Shown here piece by piece: positions 32,432-40,477 of a stretch of 40,606 bases of DNA. The DNA comes from an uncultured Erysipelotrichaceae bacterium. GTDB taxonomy: Bacteria; Bacillota_I; Bacilli_A; RF39; UBA660. The DNA lies in contig CADCQR010000037.1 of assembly GCA_902803685.1 (NCBI GenBank), forward strand, positions 1 through 40,606, given 5' to 3'. The first letter of the stretch is position 1. Every line of letters begins with the position of its first letter. The translations under genes and the position numbers were made by a program. The notes beneath the pieces were generated by a model. It made no database searches, was not told the origin of the DNA, and saw only the letters and a list, made by a program, of their open reading frames with translations.

Positions 32432-34144
32432 GTGCAAGGTGAATATTTAATTATTGGATCAATTGTCATTCTTGTTATAGTAGCTCTTATTATTATTGTT
32501 CAAATTATAAAAAAGATTAGATTTACTTCTTATAAAAATAAAGCTAAGAATTTAGAGATTCAGAGAAATTTGGTTGCTTCTACGCCAGTATTATTAGAGC
32601 TTTCTAGGGTGGAGCCCATTATTAAAAATGATAAAATGGAAGAAAAATATAATAAATGGCAGGATAGATTTAAAAAAATAAAAGAAGAAAGACTTTCTAA
32701 GATAGATGATATGTTGATTGATTTGGATTTATATATTGACAAAAAAAATTATAAATCATGTGGATATCGAATCGCTAAGATTGAACTTGAAATATATAAG
32801 GTTAGGGAGTCTGCCCAACATCTTTTGGATGAAATTAAGGATTTAAGCAAAAGCGAAGAAAAGTATAGAGCTAGTGTAATCAAGTTAAAAACTAAGTATA
32901 GATCTTTAAATAGTGAATTTCAAAATAAGAAAGAATTATATGAAGATATGGCAGAGGCTATAGAATTGCAGCTTGAGAATATTGAGAGAAGATTTTTGGA
33001 TTTTGAAAAAGTAATGGAAGTTAGTGATTATCCTGAAGTTGTTCATATTACGAAGGCTCTTTACGAGATGATTGATCATATGGAAATAGTTATTAAAGAA
33101 ATGCCAGAGATATTATTTATAGCTAGACAGGCTATTCCTAATAGAATAAAGGACGTTAAAGCAATATATGACCAAATGGTTGGTGAGGGGTACCCATTAG
33201 ATTATTTAAATATTGATTATAATATCGAGGAGTCAAATAAAAATATTGATTTAATAATTGATAGAGCTAGAGTATTGAATCTAGAGGGAGGTATCTTAGA
33301 TTTAAAGACTATGCTTGATTATTATGATGGAATTTTTATAGATTTCGAAAAAGAAAGATTATCTCGTAAAGCATATGAAGAAATGGCTCCTGATTTTGGC
33401 ATACATTTGCAAAAAACTAATGATTTAGTAAAAGATGTTTATGCGCAGCTAGAAGATATAAAGAAGATGTATGATTTAGGGGACAAAGATATAGAAATAA
33501 TAGATGATGTAAATAAAGTGTTAGTAGTTATTAATGATGATTACAATAAACTTTTAGCAAGGGTTGAAAGTTTATCTTCGCCTTATTCTCAGATAAATGA
33601 TGAGTTAGAGAGTTTAACTAAGCGCTTAGGTGTTATGGAAGATGATTTTGACATTGCGCTTAAGTCATTAGGAAATATGTATGAGGATGAACAGCGAGCA
33701 AGAGAACAACTATGTGAGATTAGAAATCTTTTGAAAGAGTGCAAGTATAAGATTCGCTCATTTAAATTGCCGGTTGTTAATGATAACTATTCTGTTCAAT
33801 TACTTGAAGCAAGTGATGCGTTAGATGAGGTTGTTAAAGAGTTAGAAAAGTCTCCTATAGTTATAAAAACTTTGAATACGCGTGTGGATACAGCTAGAGA
33901 TTTAGTGTTGAAATTATATAATACTACGAACGAAATAGTTCAAAATGCTAAGGATGCAGAAATGGTTATGGTATTTTGCAATAGGTATCGTAGTTTAAAT
34001 CCTGAAATTATTAACAGATTAAATGTTGCTGAGACAAAATTTTATAAGGGTGAGTATAAAAATGCACTAGATATTGCTTTGAGTGCGGTTGCATTGGTGG
34101 ATAAAAATATTGATGTAAAATTTTTTAGAAAAGACAATGTTTAA
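32432..34144 (+). CDS. ezrA: Septation ring formation regulator EzrA
   Basis: A membrane protein that restrains and positions FtsZ rings; found in Bacilli. 570 residues, the usual length. N-terminal membrane helix (about 5-27), followed by long spectrin-like helical bundles; the early segment RNLVASTPVLLELSRVEPII is the EzrA signature, and IPNRIKDVKAIYDQMVGEGYPL and YNEIVQNAKDAE-like later segments match the family. The start is GTG 32432, with AGAGGTG (32419-32425) six bases before; a TTG at 32408 is in frame but lies upstream of that ribosome site. Followed by a hairpin and thiI. Confidence 0.95.
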   Translation: MQGEYLIIGSIVILVIVALIIIVQIIKKIRFTSYKNKAKNLEIQRNLVASTPVLLELSRVEPIIKNDKMEEKYNKWQDRFKKIKEERLSKIDDMLIDLDLYIDKKNYKSCGYRIAKIELEIYKVRESAQHLLDEIKDLSKSEEKYRASVIKLKTKYRSLNSEFQNKKELYEDMAEAIELQLENIERRFLDFEKVMEVSDYPEVVHITKALYEMIDHMEIVIKEMPEILFIARQAIPNRIKDVKAIYDQMVGEGYPLDYLNIDYNIEESNKNIDLIIDRARVLNLEGGILDLKTMLDYYDGIFIDFEKERLSRKAYEEMAPDFGIHLQKTNDLVKDVYAQLEDIKKMYDLGDKDIEIIDDVNKVLVVINDDYNKLLARVESLSSPYSQINDELESLTKRLGVMEDDFDIALKSLGNMYEDEQRAREQLCEIRNLLKECKYKIRSFKLPVVNDNYSVQLLEASDALDEVVKELEKSPIVIKTLNTRVDTARDLVLKLYNTTNEIVQNAKDAEMVMVFCNRYRSLNPEIINRLNVAETKFYKGEYKNALDIALSAVALVDKNIDVKFFRKDNV

Positions 34145-34167
34145 TAAATAATACTTTCATTATTTAT

Positions 34168-34198
34168 GTTAAAAGATTAAGAAGTTAATCTTTTTTCT
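34168..34198 (+). terminator. Terminator after ezrA
   Basis: AAAGATTA (34172-34179) pairs with TAATCTTT (34186-34193) and a T-run follows. Confidence 0.7.
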
Positions 34199-34226
34199 TT
34201 GTAAAATATGGTTTGTATGATAAAAT
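34199..34226 (+). promoter_or_regulatory. Candidate promoter of thiI
   Basis: TTGTAA (34199-34204), 16-bp spacer ending in TGA, TAAAAT (34221-34226). It begins where the ezrA terminator ends. Confidence 0.48.
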
Positions 34227-34248
34227 AGGCATGTTTGGAGGAGTCTTT

Positions 34249-35433
34249 GTGGATAAGGTAATTTTGATTAAATATGGGGAACTAAGTACAAAAAAGGGAA
34301 ATAGAAATTTTTTTATTAATACGTTGTGTAACAATATATATAATAAATTAGATAAATATGATGTCACAATTAGAAAAGATAGGGCACATATGTATATAGA
34401 GTTTAATGATGATGAATTAGAACAAATAAAGAGTGATCTGAGTAAAGTTTTTGGTATACATAAGTATAATATTGCTAATATTGTTGAAAATGATATTGAA
34501 AAAATAAAATCCTGTGTATTGAATATTGTAAAGGAATATCATCCAACTACATTTAAAATATCTACCAAAAGAGGCAATAAAAATTTTCCTATTCACAGTG
34601 GAGATGTTAATAATATATTAGGTGGATGTATTCTTAAAAATGTAGCTGATATAAAAGTTGATGTGCATAATCCGCAAATGTTAATAAGTGTGGAAATAAG
34701 AGAAGATAGTACTTATGTTTATTATGATGAATATGTTGGAGCTGGTGGTTATCCTGTTGGTACACAACCAATGGGAATGTTAATGCTTAGTGGTGGAATT
34801 GATTCTCCTGTAGCTGGTTATTTGGCTATGAAGCGCGGTGTTAAGTTGGAGTGCGTTTATTTTGAAGCAATTCCTCATACCAGCATTGAAGCTAGAAATA
34901 AGGTGATTGAACTTACAAGAATATTATCAGATTATACTAGCTATATAAATTTACATATTGTCAATTTTACAAAGATTCAAGAAGAGATTTATAAAAATTG
35001 TCGTCCTGAATATTGCATAACTATTATGAGAAGAATGATGTATCGTATTATGGAAAGATTGTGTAAGAAGTATAATGGTTACGTAATTATAAATGGTGAA
35101 TCAATTGGGCAAGTAGCTTCGCAGACACTAACTAGTATGAATGTTATTAATAGTGTTACTAGTATGCCTGTTGTAAGGCCTGTAGCTTGTTTGGATAAGC
35201 TAGAGATTATTGATATTGCTAGAAAGATAAATACTTATGAGACAAGTATTTTACCGTATGAGGACTGCTGTACTGTTTTTGTGCCTCGTCATCCTGTGAT
35301 TAATCCAAAGATTGATACTGCTATTTCTGAAGAAAATAAATTTGATTTTGAATCACTTATAGAAGAGGCTGTTTTGGGTGTTAATACTATAAAGGTAAGG
35401 AATCAGGTAGATACTTTTAATGATTTGTTATAA
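34249..35433 (+). CDS. thiI: tRNA 4-thiouridine synthase ThiI
   Basis: Activates uridine 8 of tRNA by adenylation for sulfur transfer. 394 residues, the short form without the C-terminal rhodanese domain, as in Bacillus. The start is YGELSTKKGNR, a THUMP domain lies at about 60-165 (KISTKRGNKNFPIHSGDVNN type segment), and the PP-loop ATP site is MLMLSGGIDSPVAGYLAMKRG (shown here in part: LSGGIDSPVAG, about 180-190). YEDCCTVFVPRHP near the C-terminus is typical. GTG 34249 is preceded by TTGGAGGAG; an ATG at 34213 is in frame but overlaps the promoter. The cysteine desulfurase partner often next to thiI is not here. Confidence 0.96.
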   Translation: MDKVILIKYGELSTKKGNRNFFINTLCNNIYNKLDKYDVTIRKDRAHMYIEFNDDELEQIKSDLSKVFGIHKYNIANIVENDIEKIKSCVLNIVKEYHPTTFKISTKRGNKNFPIHSGDVNNILGGCILKNVADIKVDVHNPQMLISVEIREDSTYVYYDEYVGAGGYPVGTQPMGMLMLSGGIDSPVAGYLAMKRGVKLECVYFEAIPHTSIEARNKVIELTRILSDYTSYINLHIVNFTKIQEEIYKNCRPEYCITIMRRMMYRIMERLCKKYNGYVIINGESIGQVASQTLTSMNVINSVTSMPVVRPVACLDKLEIIDIARKINTYETSILPYEDCCTVFVPRHPVINPKIDTAISEENKFDFESLIEEAVLGVNTIKVRNQVDTFNDLL

Positions 35434-35438
35434 ATTTG

Positions 35439-35468
35439 TGTATTAAATTAAAATAATTTTACATCCTA
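35439..35468 (+). promoter_or_regulatory. Candidate sigma-G-type promoter of the spore protein gene
   Basis: TGTATT (35439-35444), 17-bp spacer, CATCCTA (35462-35468). Sigma-G promoters have about TGAATA and CATACTA with 17-18 bp, so this is 4/6 and 6/7. No sigma-A type pair of equal quality is visible here. Confidence 0.5.
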
Positions 35469-35486
35469 ATATCAGGAGGTGAAATT

Positions 35487-35708
35487 ATGCCAAGAGGAAG
35501 AAAAGCTAAATCTACTACTTCAAGTAGAAATACTACTACTAACAAAGTATCTGTTCAAGGTTCTAAGCAGGCAGTAGATAATATGAAATATGAAATTGCT
35601 AATGAATTTGGTGTTAGTTTAGGTGCTTCTGCAACAGCTCAACAGAATGGTCGTGTTGGAGGAGAAATGACTAAAAGATTAGTTGAAATGGCTAAAAATA
35701 AAAAATAG
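35487..35708 (+). CDS. Alpha/beta-type small acid-soluble spore protein
   Basis: A 73-residue DNA-binding protein that coats and protects spore DNA. The core NMKYEIANEFGVSLGASATA and RVGGEMTKRLVEMAK are the two diagnostic helices of the SASP alpha/beta family, including the EIANEFG-type site cut by the germination protease GPR. The N-terminus (MPRGRKAKSTTSSRNTTTN) is longer and more basic than in most Bacillus members. AGGAGGTGA gives a strong ribosome site. It stands alone, with a sigma-G-like promoter before and a terminator after it, as expected for a forespore gene. Confidence 0.95.
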   Translation: MPRGRKAKSTTSSRNTTTNKVSVQGSKQAVDNMKYEIANEFGVSLGASATAQQNGRVGGEMTKRLVEMAKNKK

Positions 35709-35718
35709 TTATTTAAAG

Positions 35719-35762
35719 AAAAACAAACTATGTGGCTTATAGCTCTATAGTTTGTTTTTTTG
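35719..35762. terminator. Bidirectional terminator after the spore protein gene
   Basis: AAACAAACTA (35721-35730) pairs with TAGTTTGTTT (35748-35757), then a T-run; A-run on the other side serves the convergent gene ending at 35767. Confidence 0.78.
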
Positions 35763-35766
35763 ATAA

Positions 35767-36288
35767 TTATTTTACAGCTTTATTACTTATTATGTATGGA
35801 ACATGATTCTTATTGAATGCTTCAGCACTTATTATATCTATTCCCAAATATGAATCTTCTATTAGGTATGATTCTGTGTCAAATCTTCCTATTACATACC
35901 CGTTAGGATTGGCTTTAGCAATAGGTTTTCCGTATGGGTTTTTTAAAGCTCTTATAATTTCAATCTTTCTATATAGACCAGGAATTACATTACCATCTTC
36001 ATCATGCTCCTCTTCGTATGAGGTTAGAAATTGTTCTTCTGTTATAGGATATTTAGAATTTACTAGGTATGTGCCTGCTGGAACAGTTCTATTAGGCGCG
36101 GTTCCGTCACTGTAGAATTGATCAATTGCTTTAGCTGGTATTGTCGTTTCTTTTGTTGTTATTTCTATTTTTACTGGTCTATGTATAATCCTGTATTCTG
36201 AGCCTTCAGATGCTACTTTTTCTTTTAATTCTTCTTGAATAGTGTGATCCCAAAAATCAATTTTTATAATATCTTCATTATTTTCCAT
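35767..36288 (-). CDS. Protein of unknown function, 173 residues
   Basis: I do not recognise a family. There is no signal peptide or membrane segment, so it is probably cytoplasmic. The sequence has a strand-rich middle (YRIIHRPVKIEITTKETTIP), an Asp/Glu-rich turn (SYEEEHDEDGNVIPGLYRKIE), and a Gly/Pro/Asn-rich stretch (LKNPYGKPIAKANPNGYVIG), then DTESYLIEDSYLGIDIIS. A short helix-like start (DFWDHTIQEELKEKVA) precedes these. AAGGAGAC lies before the ATG. A single gene with its own good promoter, placed between the spore protein gene and the acetate kinases. Confidence 0.75.
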   Translation of the reverse strand: MENNEDIIKIDFWDHTIQEELKEKVASEGSEYRIIHRPVKIEITTKETTIPAKAIDQFYSDGTAPNRTVPAGTYLVNSKYPITEEQFLTSYEEEHDEDGNVIPGLYRKIEIIRALKNPYGKPIAKANPNGYVIGRFDTESYLIEDSYLGIDIISAEAFNKNHVPYIISNKAVK

Positions 36289-36309
36289 ATTGTGTCTCCT
36301 TTGCTAGTT

Positions 36310-36338
36310 ATTTTAAATCTTATATTATTTATTGTCAA
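36310..36338 (-). promoter_or_regulatory. Promoter of the 173-residue protein gene
   Basis: On the - strand: perfect TTGACA (36338-36333), 17-bp spacer, TAAAAT (36315-36310). Confidence 0.62.
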
Positions 36339-36372
36339 TTGTTGTACTATTTCAGAACTAGTGCTAAATTCA

Positions 36373-36401
36373 TTGACTTTATTTATAGTTTTTGATAATT
36401 T
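36373..36401 (+). promoter_or_regulatory. Promoter of the first acetate kinase gene
   Basis: TTGACT (36373-36378), 17-bp spacer ending in TGA, TAATTT (36396-36401). Leader about 18 nt. Confidence 0.5.
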
Positions 36402-36425
36402 AAGGATAATTGGTGGTGATTTATT

Positions 36426-37613
36426 ATGAAAGTATTGTCTATAAATGCTGGAAGTAGTTCTTTGAAGTTTAGATTATATAATATGCCTTATGAGGAGTTA
36501 GTTATAAAAGGAACTTTTGAGAAAATCGGCCTAAAAGATTCTTTCTACACAATTAGGATAAATGGTGTAAAGAAGGAAGTCAATATAGCTATAAATAATC
36601 ACAAAGATGCTGTAGAATTATTGATTAAGCTTTTATTAGATTTAAAGGTTGTTAATAGTTTAGAGGAAATTGAGGCTATTGGGCATAGGGTAGTACATGG
36701 AGGAAATAAGTATTCTAGGAGTGTTGAGATAACTGATAAGGTAATACAAGATATAGAGGTTATTTCTGATTTGGCTCCTTTACATAATCCTGCTGCATTA
36801 AAAGGAATATATGCATTTAAAGAGTGTATACCGAATGCTAAGATGGTAGCTTGCTTCGATACAGCTTTTCATCAGACTATGAGTGAAGCAACTTATTTAT
36901 ACCCAGTTCCATATGAGTGGTATGTAAAGTATGATGTTAGAAAATATGGATTTCATGGATTAAGTCATAAATTTATTACTGAGAAGATGATGGAAATTTT
37001 GGGTAAAAAGCCCAATCTTATAATATGCCATATCGGAAATGGTGGTTCTGTTACTGCTGTTGGTGGTGGAAAATGTGTAGATACTTCCATGGGATTTACT
37101 CCTAATGCTGGTATAATGATGGGAACAAGGTCTGGTGATATAGATTATTCAATAATTAACTATATTTTAAAGAAAGAAGAAAGAAATATTGAGTGGATGG
37201 ATAATCAGTTGAATAAATGTAGTGGTCTTGAAGGAATTACTGGTATGAGCGATTTACGTGATATTGACAGGGCCTTTGAATCTCAAGATGGAAAAGTAGT
37301 GTTGGCTATAGAAATGTATACGAGTAGAATTGCTGAATATATAGCTAGATATTATATTAAATTAGCCGGTAAGGTTGATGCTATAGTATTTACAGCTGGT
37401 GGAGGAGAAAATGATTCGATTATAAGAAGAGAAACTTTGAAAAGAGTTGAACCTTTAGGTATTTATACTGATTTAGATAGAAATAATAAAATGATTGTTA
37501 GAAATGGTCTTGAAGGTATTATTTCAACAGATGAATCTAAAATACCTGTATATGTTTTAGCAACTGATGAGGAATTGATGATTGCTAGAGATACATATAG
37601 ATTGACTGAATAG
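36426..37613 (+). CDS. ackA: Acetate kinase, diverged first copy
   Basis: Converts acetyl phosphate and ADP to acetate and ATP (or the reverse). 395 residues. ASKHA-fold motifs are present: NAGSSSLKFRLYNM at the start, IGHRVVHGG (Arg of the substrate site), ACFDTAFHQTM (catalytic Asp), RKYGFHGLSH, HIGNGGSVTAV, MGFTPNAGIMMGTRSGDID and EELMIARDT at the end. It differs from the second copy at positions that are usually fixed: GGGEN for G[VI]GEN, FHGLSHKFI for FHGTSHRYI, and SGDIDYSI for SGDIDPSI. The sugar/acid-binding residues are kept, so it should be active; another short-chain acid (propionate) as substrate is possible. GGTGGTGAT precedes the ATG. Confidence 0.93.
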   Translation: MKVLSINAGSSSLKFRLYNMPYEELVIKGTFEKIGLKDSFYTIRINGVKKEVNIAINNHKDAVELLIKLLLDLKVVNSLEEIEAIGHRVVHGGNKYSRSVEITDKVIQDIEVISDLAPLHNPAALKGIYAFKECIPNAKMVACFDTAFHQTMSEATYLYPVPYEWYVKYDVRKYGFHGLSHKFITEKMMEILGKKPNLIICHIGNGGSVTAVGGGKCVDTSMGFTPNAGIMMGTRSGDIDYSIINYILKKEERNIEWMDNQLNKCSGLEGITGMSDLRDIDRAFESQDGKVVLAIEMYTSRIAEYIARYYIKLAGKVDAIVFTAGGGENDSIIRRETLKRVEPLGIYTDLDRNNKMIVRNGLEGIISTDESKIPVYVLATDEELMIARDTYRLTE

Positions 37614-37637
37614 TTTTTATTGACTAATCGTTTTTGT

Positions 37638-37665
37638 TTGAATATTTAGGTTAATGATGTATAAT
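37638..37665 (+). promoter_or_regulatory. Promoter of the second acetate kinase gene
   Basis: TTGAAT (37638-37643), 16-bp spacer, perfect TATAAT (37660-37665). So the second copy can be transcribed independently. Confidence 0.52.
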
Positions 37666-37695
37666 ATTAATAGATTTTAAAGAAGGAGATATTAC

Positions 37696-38880
37696 ATGAA
37701 AATTTTGTCTATTAATTCGGGAAGTAGTTCCTTAAAATTCAGTTTATTTGATATGAAAGATGAGAGCATTATAGCTAGTGGCTTGTTTGAGCGTATAGGT
37801 ATAGAGGGATCAAATTATTGTATTAAGTATAATGGTGAAAAGATTTCTCAGGAACTTGAGCTAAATAATCATACTGATGCTGTTTCAATTTTGTTGGAAA
37901 AGCTTGTTGATTTGGAGATTATTAAATCATTGGAAGAAATAGATGGTATAGGGCATCGTGTCGTTCATGGAAAAGATAAATTTTCTGAATCTGTTTTAGT
38001 AAATGATGAGGTTATGGAAGGGTTGCGCTCAATTGAAGAATTTGCACCATTACACAATCCAGCAAATGATTTAGGTATTATGGCTTTTAAAAAAGTATTA
38101 CCAAACGTTCCAAATGCTGTAGTGTTTGATACAGCTTTTCACCAAACTATGAGTGCTGTTGAATATTTATATCCAGTTCCATATAAGTGGTATAAAGAGT
38201 ATGGTGTTAGAAAATATGGTTTTCACGGAACTTCACATCGCTACATAACAGATACTGTTAAAGATATTTTAGGGACAGACAAATTTAAGTTAATTAGTTG
38301 TCATATCGGAAACGGTGGTAGTTTATGTGCTGTTAAGGATATGAAATGTGTTGATACTACTATGGGATTTACTCCTTTGGCAGGTATAATGATGGGGACG
38401 AGATCAGGTGATATTGATCCATCCATTATTCCTTATGTAATGGAAAAAGAGGGAAAAAATATTGGTGAAATCCTTGACGATTTAAATAAAAATAGTGGTT
38501 TAGTTGGAATGAGTGAATTTTCATCAGATATGCGTGATATTATAGGTAAATGCGCTGAGGATGATGAGAAAGCGTTAATTGCTAGGGATAAATATGTAAG
38601 AAGAGTTGTGGATTATATTGCACAGTATTATGTTTTACTTGGTGGGGCTGATGCTATCGTATTCACTGCTGGAGTTGGAGAAAATAGTACTCCGATTAGA
38701 AGAGAAATTTGTGAAAAATTGGCTTGCTTAGGAGTTAAGATTGATTTAGATAAGAATAATATGCATGGAGAAATCATGAAGATAAGCAGTGATGACTCTG
38801 CGATAGATGTTTATGTTATTCCAACTAATGAAGAACTTATGATTGCTAGAGATACGTTGAAATTAATTCAAAATAGATAG
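37696..38880 (+). CDS. ackA: Acetate kinase, canonical second copy
   Basis: 394 residues, with all acetate-kinase motifs in canonical form: NSGSSSLKFSLFDM, IGHRVVHGK, VVFDTAFHQTM, RKYGFHGTSHRYI, HIGNGGSLCAV, MGFTPLAGIMMGTRSGDIDPSI, FTAGVGENSTPIRREI and TNEELMIARDT. This is the more likely housekeeping enzyme for ATP formation from acetyl phosphate; no phosphotransacetylase gene is in the window. AGAAGGAGAT precedes the ATG. It lies 82 bp after the first copy and 10 bp before the DHH gene. Confidence 0.96.
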   Translation: MKILSINSGSSSLKFSLFDMKDESIIASGLFERIGIEGSNYCIKYNGEKISQELELNNHTDAVSILLEKLVDLEIIKSLEEIDGIGHRVVHGKDKFSESVLVNDEVMEGLRSIEEFAPLHNPANDLGIMAFKKVLPNVPNAVVFDTAFHQTMSAVEYLYPVPYKWYKEYGVRKYGFHGTSHRYITDTVKDILGTDKFKLISCHIGNGGSLCAVKDMKCVDTTMGFTPLAGIMMGTRSGDIDPSIIPYVMEKEGKNIGEILDDLNKNSGLVGMSEFSSDMRDIIGKCAEDDEKALIARDKYVRRVVDYIAQYYVLLGGADAIVFTAGVGENSTPIRREICEKLACLGVKIDLDKNNMHGEIMKISSDDSAIDVYVIPTNEELMIARDTLKLIQNR

Positions 38881-38890
38881 GAAATGTTTG

Positions 38891-39841
38891 ATGTTTGAAG
38901 AAATTGTTTCAAAAATTCGTGAATATGAAGTGATTGTTATAGCAAGGCATGTTGGTGTTGATCCAGATGCCTTGTGTAGTCAATTGGCTTTGAGAGATTC
39001 ACTTCGTTTAACTTATCCTGCAAAGAAGGTTTTGGCTGTAGGAACAGGTAGTGCTAAGTTTGCACATATTGGAAAATTAGATAGGATTGAGAAAGTGTCA
39101 AACGCATTGTTGCTAGTATTGGATACGCCGGATAAAAGACGTGTTGACTGTATTGATTTTTCTCAATTTTCATATTGTATAAAAATAGATCATCATCCCT
39201 TTATGGAAAAATTTTGTGATTTGGAATATATAGATGATCATGCATCATCTACTTGTGAAATATTAATGAATATGATTTTATCGACATCTTTATTATGCAA
39301 TAATGGTATTTCACAGTTATTATATATGGGGTTAGTTAGCGATTCAAATAGGTTTTTATTTGATAGTTGTAAAGCTAATACGTTTAGGTTAGTGTCTGAA
39401 TTTTTAGAGAAATATCCGTTTAGTTTAAGTGAATCTTATGAGAAGTTATATTTAAGGCCTATGAGTGAAGTTCGTTTAGAGGGATACATATCTTTGAATA
39501 TGAATGTTACTGAGAATGGGCTTGGTTATGTACGTATAAATGATGATATTATAAATGAATTTAGTGTTGATAGCGCTTCGGCTGGAAATATGATAAATAA
39601 TTTTAATTTTATAAAAGATGTTTTGGTTTGGGTTACTATGACTGAAGATTTGAAAAATGACCAGATTCGTATATCTGTAAGATCACGTGGACCAGAAGTT
39701 AATAAATTGGCTGAAGATTATGGTGGTGGTGGACATAAAATGGCTTCTGGGGTAAAAGTTAAGACGTTTGATGAAGCAATGAAGTTTATAAAGGACTTGG
39801 ATCAATTATTAAAAGAATATAATAATAACGAGGTAATATAA
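38891..39841 (+). CDS. DHH/DHHA1 phosphoesterase, NrnA-like
   Basis: Members such as NrnA degrade very short RNAs, pAp, and the c-di-AMP product pApA. 316 residues. DHH domain: RHVGVDPDALCSQLAL (about 17-32, the H-x3-D-x-D metal site), LLVLDTPDKRRVD (third metal Asp) and CIKIDHHPF (the DHH itself, about 97-105), then DDHASSTCEILMNM. DHHA1 domain at the end with GGGHKMASG (about 282-290), the substrate-binding motif. The start is ATG 38891, with AGGAAA upstream and only 10 bp after ackA. A link to the c-di-AMP synthase at the other end of the window is biochemical, not positional. Confidence 0.9.
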   Translation: MFEEIVSKIREYEVIVIARHVGVDPDALCSQLALRDSLRLTYPAKKVLAVGTGSAKFAHIGKLDRIEKVSNALLLVLDTPDKRRVDCIDFSQFSYCIKIDHHPFMEKFCDLEYIDDHASSTCEILMNMILSTSLLCNNGISQLLYMGLVSDSNRFLFDSCKANTFRLVSEFLEKYPFSLSESYEKLYLRPMSEVRLEGYISLNMNVTENGLGYVRINDDIINEFSVDSASAGNMINNFNFIKDVLVWVTMTEDLKNDQIRISVRSRGPEVNKLAEDYGGGGHKMASGVKVKTFDEAMKFIKDLDQLLKEYNNNEVI

Positions 39842-39851
39842 GGAGACGTTT

Positions 39852-40433
39852 ATGGTAATTAAAGAAGCAAATTTAGAGATTATCGCTACTAGGCGAAGTC
39901 AATATCCTGAAAACGGTCGGACAGAGTTTTTGTTGGTTGGTCGCAGTAACGTTGGTAAGAGTAGTTTTATTAATACAATATTATCAAGAAAAGGTCTGGC
40001 ACATACTTCATCAAAACCTGGAAAAACTCAGACTTTGAATTTTTATGGTGTCAATGATTTATTCTATTTAATTGATGTTCCTGGGTATGGATATGCAGCT
40101 GTTGATAAAAAGACACAATCTAAATTTGGAATGATGATAGAAGAATATTTAGAGAATAGGGAGCAATTGAAAAGAGTTTTTTTGTTAATTGATTTTCGGT
40201 TGAAACCTACAGAAGATGATTTGCTAATGTATAATTATTTAAAGTATTATAGTTTGCCAGTAACCGTAATAGCTACAAAGGCTGATAAAATATCTGGAAG
40301 TAAAAAAGAAAAGCAATTAAAGTCGATTTTAGAAACGCTTGATTTGGTTGTAGGAGATGATTTGATAGTATTTTCCAGTGTTACTAAATTGGGTGTTAAG
40401 GAAGTATTGAGTAAAATAGAGGACTTAATTTGA
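39852..40433 (+). CDS. engB: Ribosome biogenesis GTPase EngB/YsxC
   Basis: An essential GTPase for late 50S assembly. 193 residues, the usual length. G1 is GRSNVGKSSFIN (about 28-39), G2 region HTSSKPGKTQTLNFY, G3 DVPGYGYA, G4 ATKADK (about 145-150) and a G5-like SSVTKLGV. AAGGAGACG precedes the ATG, 10 bp after the DHH gene. A hairpin terminator overlaps its last codons. Confidence 0.97.
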   Translation: MVIKEANLEIIATRRSQYPENGRTEFLLVGRSNVGKSSFINTILSRKGLAHTSSKPGKTQTLNFYGVNDLFYLIDVPGYGYAAVDKKTQSKFGMMIEEYLENREQLKRVFLLIDFRLKPTEDDLLMYNYLKYYSLPVTVIATKADKISGSKKEKQLKSILETLDLVVGDDLIVFSSVTKLGVKEVLSKIEDLI

Positions 40434-40448
40434 TAAGTCCTTTTTTGT
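40420..40448 (+). terminator. Terminator overlapping the end of engB
   Basis: AGGACTTA (40420-40427) pairs with TAAGTCCT (40434-40441), six-base loop, T-run. The engB stop codon is in the loop. Confidence 0.78.
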
Positions 40449-40458
40449 GTGTTATAAT
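40430..40458 (+). promoter_or_regulatory. Promoter of the gene at 40478
   Basis: TTGATA (40430-40435), 17-bp spacer, perfect TATAAT (40453-40458). The -35 box lies within the engB terminator hairpin. Leader about 13 nt. Confidence 0.58.
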
Positions 40459-40477
40459 ATAGAACTGGTGACGTTTT

